5,824 bases of DNA from an uncultured Hyphomicrobiales bacterium. GTDB lineage: Bacteria; Pseudomonadota; Alphaproteobacteria; Rhizobiales; CAJQND01. The stretch spans positions 1 to 5,824 of the forward strand of contig CAJQND010000137.1 in assembly GCA_905479595.1 (NCBI GenBank), in the 5' to 3' direction. The translations under genes and the position numbers were made by a program. Positions 1 to 5,312 of this stretch are shown here, in pieces; position 1 is the first letter of the stretch; the number at the start of each line of letters is the position of its first letter. The notes below the pieces were generated by a model. That model did no database searches. It worked only from the letters and a program-made list of their open reading frames with translations, and had not been told where the DNA came from.

Positions 1-565
1 ATTCTAAGTTGCACGGAAACGCTCTAGAAATCTGTTTTTCCAGCACCACCCGTTGTGCGGGCATGAAGCCTGCATCTTCAAGATAGGCCATCAGGCCGAA
101 TTCGTTCCATCCAAGCTGGGTGCGCACGCGGTCTACCCGCAAGGTTGCAAGATTGGCAAGTAATTGCGACATCAGCGCCTGGCCAATGCCCTGGCCGCGA
201 TAATCTGCATCTACTCCCAGTGTATCGATCACCGCTTCGGGCTGGGTTGCTCCGAACTCGCCGAAATCCACCCGTGCCATGATGAAGCCAACGGGCCAGC
301 CCTCCATTTCAGCAACCAGTGAAACGCGCACACCAGACTGGTGCATGGCTTCATAAAGCCGGCGCTTGTAATAGGCTTCGCGCTTGCGCCCCATGGCTTT
401 GGCATCGATCTTGATCAGTGCTGCGAGATCGCTCTCCTGCAAGGAGCGCACATCTACCAGATCACGCGACAAGGCATCGAAATCATCGCTGTCAGCCGAA
501 CTGTAATCCACTTCAGCTGGATCGCCGACGCGTTCAGGAATGTTCAGGGGTGGGCGTGAAGACAT
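1..565 (-). CDS. GNAT-family N-acetyltransferase, 3' end cut by window edge
   Basis: The frame opens with ATG at 565..563 and stays open for 188 codons to the left edge, so the C-terminus is missing. The fold already looks complete, so little is probably lost. Residues 1-37 are an acidic, low-complexity leader. The GNAT domain covers about 38-178: motif A has a beta strand ending LGVD (116-119), then the acetyl-CoA pyrophosphate loop RGQGIG (123-128), matching R/Q-x-x-G-x-G/A. A GEFG motif lies at 102-105 and the final strand is near RVVLEKQ (172-178). The protein should transfer acetyl from acetyl-CoA to an amine; the substrate cannot be read from sequence. It is the last visible gene of the operon, 10 bases after a related GNAT gene. 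AAGGAGA (571..577), 5 bases before the ATG, supports this start and overlaps the upstream stop codon. BadL-like function is possible but unproven. Confidence 0.85.
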   Translation of the reverse strand, partial: MSSRPPLNIPERVGDPAEVDYSSADSDDFDALSRDLVDVRSLQESDLAALIKIDAKAMGRKREAYYKRRLYEAMHQSGVRVSLVAEMEGWPVGFIMARVDFGEFGATQPEAVIDTLGVDADYRGQGIGQALMSQLLANLATLRVDRVRTQLGWNEFGLMAYLEDAGFMPAQRVVLEKQISRAFPCNLE

Positions 566-578
566 TGTATTCTCCTTA
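566..578 (-). promoter_or_regulatory. Ribosome binding site of last GNAT gene overlapping upstream stop
   Basis: On the minus strand the TAA stop of the first GNAT gene (578..576) runs into AAGGAGA (577..571), the strongest Shine-Dalgarno in the left half, 5 bases before the ATG at 565. The overlap of stop and ribosome binding site suggests the two GNAT proteins are made together. Confidence 0.75.
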
Positions 579-1025
579 ATGCGACGTAGTGCGGGCCAGC
601 ACGCTGCGTGGGGCCAGTGCAAATCCGGTATTGCCGAAAAACGACAGGAGCGCGCTATCAGCCCAGTCCACTTCAGCGCCCAAGCGGCTCACCCCTTTGT
701 GGGCCAGCACGGCCTCAAGCCCGTTCATCAATTCATGGCCGGCACCTTTATGCTGATGGTCAGGATCAACGCCAAATGCATCAAGTGCAGCGGAAACATC
801 ATCTTGCCCGAACTCGCCATGAAGCAACCGCGCCAGAGCAAAACCGGCGAGCTGGCCATCGTGGCGCAGGCCCACATAAACGTAGTCACCGGGATCTTGC
901 AGGGTGGCTGCCAGGCGTTTTTCGAAAAACCCGCGCCGGGCGCTACCGGAGAGTTTTTTATCGATGGCGATTACAACATCGAGATCGTCTGGTGTCAGTG
1001 GAGTGATTTCCGTTTTGGCGGTCAT
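576..1025 (-). CDS. GNAT-family N-acetyltransferase, paralogue of the next gene
   Basis: This is a 149-residue protein, a usual length for a single-domain GNAT. The core holds strand GFALAR (61-66), GEFG (70-73), FGVD (84-87) and the acetyl-CoA loop QHKGAG (91-96), where Gln replaces the commoner Arg of R/Q-x-x-G-x-G/A. It ends with a strand near PRSVLAR (139-145). It aligns without gaps to the downstream GNAT from residue 57 onward, with GEFG, the loop and Trp121 at identical spacing. It lacks that protein's acidic leader. AAGGA about 8-9 bases upstream supports the ATG at 1025..1023. It begins 29 bases after the hemerythrin-like gene, and its TAA stop lies inside the Shine-Dalgarno of the next gene, suggesting coupled translation. 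The substrate is unknown: a small aromatic amine, a protein lysine or an antibiotic-like amine are all possible; the context favours a role tied to benzoate metabolism (inference). Confidence 0.85.
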   Translation of the reverse strand: MTAKTEITPLTPDDLDVVIAIDKKLSGSARRGFFEKRLAATLQDPGDYVYVGLRHDGQLAGFALARLLHGEFGQDDVSAALDAFGVDPDHQHKGAGHELMNGLEAVLAHKGVSRLGAEVDWADSALLSFFGNTGFALAPRSVLARTTSH

Positions 1026-1054
1026 GGTCGTAATCCTTACCTTGGGGCTAGACC

Positions 1055-1552
1055 CTATTGATTGGCATGGGCTTCTGACAGGGCGAAGTCAGCTTCTGCA
1101 TCCAGCACATCTTCGAGCACCGGCAACAAAGCCATTTCTTCCTTTTGAATGTGCGACAGCATGCGTTCGATCAATTCACCGGCCTCGCCTCGGAATTTTT
1201 TCCAGGTATCATCGTTAAAGCCAGTTGTCAGAGCATCTTCCGCCAGTTTTGAAACTGTCTGGGCATTGGGCAGGATGGCGCGATGTTCTTGCGTCAAATG
1301 CTCACCAATTTCCGCATCGCCATACTCCGCCAGGCGGGGAAACAGCTCTTCTTCCTCGAATGAAAAATGACTGCCGACTTCCCGGTTGATCAAAGAAATC
1401 GCTGTCTGCAATGCGTTGCGGGTTGGTTGCGTATTCACATCCGGCGCACCCCGTCCCGCGGAGGCCAGAACGCTCTCAAGCCCATTGAGCATTTCGATGG
1501 TGGACATATGCTCTTCGTGCAGCAACTGGTTCACCCGGCAGGAAAAATCCAT
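1055..1552 (-). CDS. Hemerythrin-like HHE domain protein
   Basis: This is a 165-residue, largely helical protein with the hemerythrin/HHE pattern of diiron ligands: LLHEEH (His12, His15), SHFSFEEEELFP (His62, Glu66-69), EHLTQEH (His85, His90) and SHIQKEEMALLP (His134, Glu138/139). Such proteins form a four-helix bundle with a non-haem diiron site that binds O2; family members act in O2 sensing, storage or delivery, and iron or NO handling. No signal peptide or membrane segment is seen, so it should be cytoplasmic. The frame is open upstream to 1657, but I chose the ATG at 1552..1550: it lies just past the ferredoxin stop (5-base gap), and the upstream extension is Arg-rich, overlaps the ferredoxin gene and lies outside the domain. 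No strong Shine-Dalgarno is seen, so translation probably depends on coupling to the ferredoxin gene. Next to an O2-labile reductase, O2 protection or sensing is the likely role (inference). Confidence 0.87.
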   Translation of the reverse strand: MDFSCRVNQLLHEEHMSTIEMLNGLESVLASAGRGAPDVNTQPTRNALQTAISLINREVGSHFSFEEEELFPRLAEYGDAEIGEHLTQEHRAILPNAQTVSKLAEDALTTGFNDDTWKKFRGEAGELIERMLSHIQKEEMALLPVLEDVLDAEADFALSEAHANQ

Positions 1553-1557
1553 CTGTC

Positions 1558-1803
1558 TTAACCGTTCAACTGGTTGAATTTTTCGAGAAGCTCGTCTTCG
1601 GATTCTTCCCAGTCTGGATTGTCCACAATGCAGGCTTCCGGGCACACCAGTTTGCATTGTGGTTCATCTTCCGCGCCAATGCATTCAGTGCATTTCATCG
1701 GGTCGATAATGTAGAATGGGTCACCCACCTTGATCGCCTCGTTCGGGCAAACCGGCTCGCATGCATCACATGCAGTGCAGGGGTCAACAATCATCAGTGC
1801 CAT
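1558..1803 (-). CDS. fdx: 2[4Fe-4S] ferredoxin, electron donor to benzoyl-CoA reductase
   Basis: This 81-residue protein carries two cluster motifs: C9-x2-C12-x2-C15-x3-C19-P, then C38-x2-C41-x8-C50-x3-C54-P, with an extra Cys58. The eight-residue spacer and the acidic C-terminal tail (about 61-81, rich in Glu/Asp and ending FNQLNG) are the marks of the Allochromatium vinosum-type ferredoxins, whose clusters have unusually low potentials. In Thauera aromatica a ferredoxin of this type lies beside bcrCBAD and donates electrons to the reductase; the R. palustris counterpart is badB. The start is the ATG at 1803..1801, preceded by GAGAGGA about 8 bases upstream; the Met at codon 4 is less well placed. 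The gene begins 21 bases after the bcrD stop and is followed after 5 bases by the hemerythrin-like gene, so it is part of the operon. The enzyme that re-reduces it is not in this window. Confidence 0.95.
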   Translation of the reverse strand: MALMIVDPCTACDACEPVCPNEAIKVGDPFYIIDPMKCTECIGAEDEPQCKLVCPEACIVDNPDWEESEDELLEKFNQLNG

Positions 1804-1824
1804 GATTAATTTCCTCTCAATAGA
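1804..1824 (-). promoter_or_regulatory. bcrD-fdx spacer with ferredoxin ribosome binding site
   Basis: This 21-base spacer holds GAGAGGA about 8 bases before the ferredoxin ATG. It is the only gap inside the bcr-fdx block and lacks the GGAGTGG element of the other junctions, so ferredoxin translation may be initiated independently. It is too short for a promoter or terminator. Confidence 0.7.
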
Positions 1825-2670
1825 TTATGACGCCATATCCAGTGCGCCAAGTTTCGCAAGTTTGTTGTGGCGGAATGCACCCCACAGGGCGGCCCCAATG
1901 GCGCCGGCATAAATTGCGTCCTCGTGGCTTGTCACCACCACTTCCAGGCCTTTCATTTTTGCCAGTTCCTCCTCGAGAGCCGCCAACAAACCTTTGTCGA
2001 TGGCGAGCCCGCCGGTGACCATCACCGTGCCGTCTTTCAGGCCGATGGACTTGAGCAGGCGCGCCAACCGGCTGGCCATGGAAAGGTGAATGCCTTTAAC
2101 AATGTTCGGCGTGGAGATGCCGCGCGAAACCATGTTGATTACGTCGGTTTCCGCCAGCACTGCGCAGATGCTTGAGACCACTTCCGGGTCGTCCGCATCC
2201 AGAGACAATGTGCCGATATCTTCCTGGGCAATGCCGAGATAGCGGGCAATATTTTCTAGAAACTGGCCGGACCCGGATGCGCATTGGCTGGTCATCTTGT
2301 AGTTGATGACCTTGCCGCGCTCATCGTTGAGAATTGCGCGTCCATGTAATGCGCCGCAGTCCAGGGTGGCGGTGGCTTTTGGGCTCAAATAGATCGCGCC
2401 ACGGGCATGGGTGGTCATGGAATAAAAGTGTCCGGTGTGGAAAGGAATGGCCTCGCCTTCCCCGGTGGTTGCCACATAATCCACATCTTCGCGGGTAAGG
2501 CCCACATCTTCCAGCGCCTGATCATAACCTTCAGCCGCCAATTGCATCGGGTCGCGCTGGCGGATACGCAAGATAGATCGCGACAGCCATTCTTCCTTGC
2601 CGTTATCAGCTCTGAAAATGGCGGCTTTGACAACGCCGGTTCCTACATCAATGCCTGCTGCAATGGTCAT
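1825..2670 (-). CDS. bcrD: Benzoyl-CoA reductase subunit D (ATP-binding activator)
   Basis: This 281-residue protein matches the length of Thauera BcrD and R. palustris BadG. It belongs to the BcrAD/BadFG/HgdC group of ASKHA ATPases. The phosphate-1 loop is GIDVGTGVVK (6-15), the phosphate-2 segment LDCGALHG (103-110), and the adenosine motif VTGGLAIDKGLL (218-229); GAIGAALWGAF (256-266) closes the fold. Cys130 (in SQCASGSGQF) and Cys169 (in SSICAVLAETDV) match the two cysteines by which each activator subunit binds the shared [4Fe-4S] cluster; the helix after Cys130 belongs to the helix-cluster-helix element. With BcrA it couples hydrolysis of two ATP to transfer of two low-potential electrons to BcrB/C. 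It lacks the large insertion seen in BcrA. Its start codon overlaps the bcrA stop as ATGA and is preceded by AAGGAG. Cys105 lies directly beside the phosphate-2 aspartate. Confidence 0.96.
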   Translation of the reverse strand: MTIAAGIDVGTGVVKAAIFRADNGKEEWLSRSILRIRQRDPMQLAAEGYDQALEDVGLTREDVDYVATTGEGEAIPFHTGHFYSMTTHARGAIYLSPKATATLDCGALHGRAILNDERGKVINYKMTSQCASGSGQFLENIARYLGIAQEDIGTLSLDADDPEVVSSICAVLAETDVINMVSRGISTPNIVKGIHLSMASRLARLLKSIGLKDGTVMVTGGLAIDKGLLAALEEELAKMKGLEVVVTSHEDAIYAGAIGAALWGAFRHNKLAKLGALDMAS

Positions 2671-2681
2671 GCGGCCACTCC
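2667..2681 (-). promoter_or_regulatory. bcrA/bcrD translational coupling site
   Basis: Read on the minus strand, this is GGAGTGGCCGCATGA, extended upstream to AAGGAG. GGAG lies 7 bases before the bcrD ATG (2670..2668), which overlaps the bcrA TGA (2669..2667). The same bases encode the last Gly-Val-Ala-Ala of BcrA. Confidence 0.85.
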
Positions 2682-3992
2682 TTCACCTTCAACATCGACC
2701 GCGCGGCGGGCAAATTCCGCACCACCAAGCGCACCGGTGTAAATAGAGTCTGGATCAATATTTATGGTCACATCGCCATAGTTCTCTTTGACCAGTTTTT
2801 TCAGTTCGCGCACGGCAGCTTCGTTTTTCGCCACCCCGCCGGTAAATGTGAATTCATCGGCAATGCCGCCAGAACGCGAAATAATTGACATGGCGCGCAG
2901 GATGATCGCCCGGTGCAATCCAGCCAGGATATCTTCACGCTTTTCTCCCAGCGCCAGCCGGTCGCGCAGCTCCGCTCCAGCAAACACCGTGCAGGTTGAG
3001 TTGATGCGTGCAGGTTTATCTGAACTCATGGCCAGGGGCCCAAGTTCGTGCAGGCCCATATTCATTTCATCTGCGATGTAACCGAGATAGCGCCCGCATC
3101 CAGCTGCGCAGCGGTCATTCATCTGGAAGTTTTCGACAATACCTTTCGGGTCCACCTGAATACCTTTGGTGTCCTGGCCGCCAATATCCAAAACCGTGCG
3201 GGTTTTTGGAAACATCATATGTGCGCCAAGCCCGTGGCAGAGAATTTCAGAGCGAATATGTTCCTTGGAGAATGGCAGGGTGACCCGGCCATAACCAGTG
3301 CCAACCAGGTAGGTTTCCTCCAGTTCAACATCGAGCGCGCGCTCGATATGAGAAAGAAAAGCCCCGGCAAAATCAGGGTTTTCAGCCTGAATGCGTTCCA
3401 GCGCATTACGGAACTTTGCGCTCATGCCGCCGGACGGCGGGCGGTTCTCAACGGTGATGATGGATTTATCATACACATTGAGCAATAAGTCGTAGGCAAG
3501 ATCGGCATCGCGCGCCACTTCCTCGGCAATGCTCAGATAGCGCGAACCTGCAATATCGCGGAAGAAATCGGATTTGCGTGTGGCGTCCGGGCCGAACATG
3601 TCTTGCGCCTCATCGCGCAGCCGCGCGAAAACTTCACCAAGCGCCTGTTTAACCCCGGTCTCGATTTTCGCAAAGCGTTCGCCTTCCACCTGACTGATGC
3701 AGACGGATTCCAGATCATCAAGCTGTTCGAGAAACTGCTCAAGACGGAAGTAACGCTCCAGAGCGGCGAGAAACGCATTGGTTTTTTCGTTCAAGCCATC
3801 GGTCGCCTCCAACTCGCGGCGGAACAGGGTGAAGCGTGCATCAATGCGCGCTTCCTGGCTCGCCACCCGGCAGGCCGTGTCGTAATTGGAGCGTGAATTG
3901 GTAATGCCGCGCCCCAGCACATCCTGGTTTTCGTCAAGCAGTAGCGCCTTGGTGGTGGTCGAGCCGAGATCAATGCCGATAAAGGTTCTCAT
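2667..3992 (-). CDS. bcrA: Benzoyl-CoA reductase subunit A (ATP-binding activator)
   Basis: This 441-residue protein is close to Thauera BcrA and R. palustris BadF. It is an ASKHA ATPase like BcrD but carries an extra segment of roughly 160-180 residues (about 40-220) after the first strands, typical of BcrA/BadF. The phosphate-1 loop is GIDLGSTTTK (6-15), phosphate-2 is LDIGGQDTK (268-276), and the adenosine motif is FTGGVAKNEAAV (383-394). Cys295 (DRCAAGCGRYL) and Cys334 (NSTCTVFAGAEL) are the expected ligands of the [4Fe-4S] cluster shared with BcrD; their 39-residue spacing equals that in BcrD. It hydrolyses ATP to drive electron transfer to the BcrB/C reductase half. Both ends are ATGA overlaps (with bcrB upstream and bcrD downstream), which favours equal synthesis of the subunits. 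The start is supported by GGGAG 7 bases upstream. The protein ends in Gly-Val-Ala-Ala, as does BcrB. Confidence 0.96.
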   Translation of the reverse strand: MRTFIGIDLGSTTTKALLLDENQDVLGRGITNSRSNYDTACRVASQEARIDARFTLFRRELEATDGLNEKTNAFLAALERYFRLEQFLEQLDDLESVCISQVEGERFAKIETGVKQALGEVFARLRDEAQDMFGPDATRKSDFFRDIAGSRYLSIAEEVARDADLAYDLLLNVYDKSIITVENRPPSGGMSAKFRNALERIQAENPDFAGAFLSHIERALDVELEETYLVGTGYGRVTLPFSKEHIRSEILCHGLGAHMMFPKTRTVLDIGGQDTKGIQVDPKGIVENFQMNDRCAAGCGRYLGYIADEMNMGLHELGPLAMSSDKPARINSTCTVFAGAELRDRLALGEKREDILAGLHRAIILRAMSIISRSGGIADEFTFTGGVAKNEAAVRELKKLVKENYGDVTINIDPDSIYTGALGGAEFARRAVDVEGEGVAA

Positions 3993-4003
3993 GCTGCCAC
4001 TCC
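3989..4003 (-). promoter_or_regulatory. bcrB/bcrA translational coupling site
   Basis: Read on the minus strand, this is GGAGTGGCAGCATGA. GGAG lies 7 bases before the bcrA ATG (3992..3990), which overlaps the bcrB TGA (3991..3989). The same bases encode the last Gly-Val-Ala-Ala of BcrB. It is nearly identical to the bcrA/bcrD junction. Confidence 0.85.
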
Positions 4004-5302
4004 CGAAGTACCGGAGCTGCGTTTTTGATCAACCATCTGGAAATAGCTTTCCAGCCGGTTTTTCACATTGGCTGCTGAGAAGTAGCGCGGATCGACCAGA
4101 TCAGTTTCCACAAACGCTGCCGGTTTGCCGGTGCGTTTTTCAACTTCGCGCATGATGAGAAGTTGTCCGGCGGAAAAGCTGTTGCAGCTTTTGATCGAAT
4201 TGATCAGCAATCCGTCTGCCTGATATTCTTCCACATAGTTGGCAAGCATATCGACCCGCATGGGAAGAGAGCGATTGGTGTAAACACCAAGGCAATACTC
4301 GGCCAGCGTTTCAAGGGGCCGGTCGGGGTCGTGGCGGAAGCCGAAATCATACGTGCCGCCAACCTTTGTGTAACTTGATGCCACCACGACTGCGCCTTCG
4401 TCATAAAACATTTTCCAGAACTGACGGAAGTTTGTGTAATTGGGGGGACCTTCCACCACCAGGCGGTATTTTTCTTCGCCCATTTCGCCTTCTGGCGTGA
4501 CCGGGCCAAGGCCCGCAGCGACGCGCGCTTCCACTTCCTGGCGCAGGAAGCGGTAATAATCCACTGCATCCTTGGTGCCGCGAAAGGCCCCGAAAATCGG
4601 TCCGATATAATAGATGCCGCCGAAATAGGCGTCGATTGGCGAGGGTTTGTTCTTGGCGGCCTGCAGCACGTAGACCAGATCGTCTTCCGCCTTGGCGGAA
4701 TTGCGCAAGTATTCGCGCAACCGGTCGATGTCGAATTTTACGCCTGAAACCTTTTCCAGCTTGGGGATCACGTCTTCCTTGAGCTGCTTGACCATATATT
4801 CGATCATGTTTTTGGTGATTTTGCCGTCGGCCATATAAGGCGTCTGCATCATGATGGTTTCGCATTTGTACTGCTCGCGCAGCAGCTCAAACCACTTCAT
4901 GAAGGTGAAACATCCGGTATAGGACAACAGCAACACATCAGGGTCTGGCAGGCGTTTGCCATTGGGACCGATATTGCCCTTGGCCATCATGCCGAGGTCA
5001 GATTTCACATATGTACAGACATCTTCTGAGTGGCCATTGCGCTCGGCCTCCATCACATAGGCACCAGACTGGCGGCGCAGCCCGCTTTGTATGGCATTGA
5101 CCTCGGGCAGGTTGTTGACCAGATCAAAGCACATGATCAGTTCGTTGAGATTGCCCGGCACGAATGTCGACGCGACCTTCTGGCCGTTCTCGTTGGCATT
5201 GGAGAGGCGGTCATAATGCGCGGCCATCATCTCTTTTTGTTTCAGCATCGAGGCGTCTTTAGCAACCTCGGGGGCTGTGGATTTACTGGTTGTAACTCTC
5301 AT
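3989..5302 (-). CDS. bcrB: Benzoyl-CoA reductase subunit B
   Basis: This 437-residue protein agrees with Thauera BcrB and R. palustris BadE. It belongs to the 2-hydroxyacyl-CoA dehydratase D-component family (HgdA/HgdB-like), and with BcrC forms the part that binds benzoyl-CoA and reduces the ring to cyclohexa-1,5-diene-1-carbonyl-CoA. Cysteines likely to hold its [4Fe-4S] cluster or line the site lie in conserved-looking contexts: Cys96 (EDVCTYVKSDLG), Cys131 (SYTGCFTF) and Cys373 (KSCNSFSAGQ); which three act as ligands needs an alignment. ETDLVDPRYFS (399-409) is a characteristic C-terminal segment. No membrane segment or signal is seen, so it is cytoplasmic. The frame can be extended to a TTG at 5314, but I chose the ATG at 5302..5300: it overlaps the bcrC stop as ATGA, has GGAG 6 bases upstream and gives the usual length. 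The first 20 or so residues are variable and polar. Confidence 0.95.
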   Translation of the reverse strand: MRVTTSKSTAPEVAKDASMLKQKEMMAAHYDRLSNANENGQKVASTFVPGNLNELIMCFDLVNNLPEVNAIQSGLRRQSGAYVMEAERNGHSEDVCTYVKSDLGMMAKGNIGPNGKRLPDPDVLLLSYTGCFTFMKWFELLREQYKCETIMMQTPYMADGKITKNMIEYMVKQLKEDVIPKLEKVSGVKFDIDRLREYLRNSAKAEDDLVYVLQAAKNKPSPIDAYFGGIYYIGPIFGAFRGTKDAVDYYRFLRQEVEARVAAGLGPVTPEGEMGEEKYRLVVEGPPNYTNFRQFWKMFYDEGAVVVASSYTKVGGTYDFGFRHDPDRPLETLAEYCLGVYTNRSLPMRVDMLANYVEEYQADGLLINSIKSCNSFSAGQLLIMREVEKRTGKPAAFVETDLVDPRYFSAANVKNRLESYFQMVDQKRSSGTSGVAA

Positions 5303-5312
5303 GCTCCACTCC
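5299..5312 (-). promoter_or_regulatory. bcrC/bcrB translational coupling site
   Basis: Read on the minus strand, this is GGAGTGGAGCATGA. GGAG is the Shine-Dalgarno of bcrB, and ATGA contains both the bcrB start (5302..5300) and the bcrC stop (5301..5299). The segment also encodes the final Ser-Gly-Ala of BcrC. It decides the bcrB start against the in-frame TTG at 5314. Confidence 0.85.

Noticed and set aside
1026..1054. Possible hairpin GGG-TCTAG-CCC between the HHE and GNAT genes
   Set aside because: The stem is only three base pairs and is not followed by a T-run on the transcribed strand, so it is no credible terminator.
540..1061. Long plus-strand open frame (173 codons) opposite the GNAT gene
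   Set aside because: It lies antisense to a well-supported GNAT gene with a good ribosome binding site; its translation shows no recognisable domain and it runs across gene boundaries.
1553..1657. N-terminal extension of the hemerythrin-like protein to a start at 1657
   Set aside because: It would overlap the ferredoxin gene by 100 bases and add an Arg-rich stretch unrelated to the HHE domain; the ATG at 1552 directly after the ferredoxin stop fits better.
3048..3488. Plus-strand open frame (146 codons) inside bcrA
   Set aside because: It is wholly antisense to bcrA, which has all family motifs; no domain or independent context supports it.
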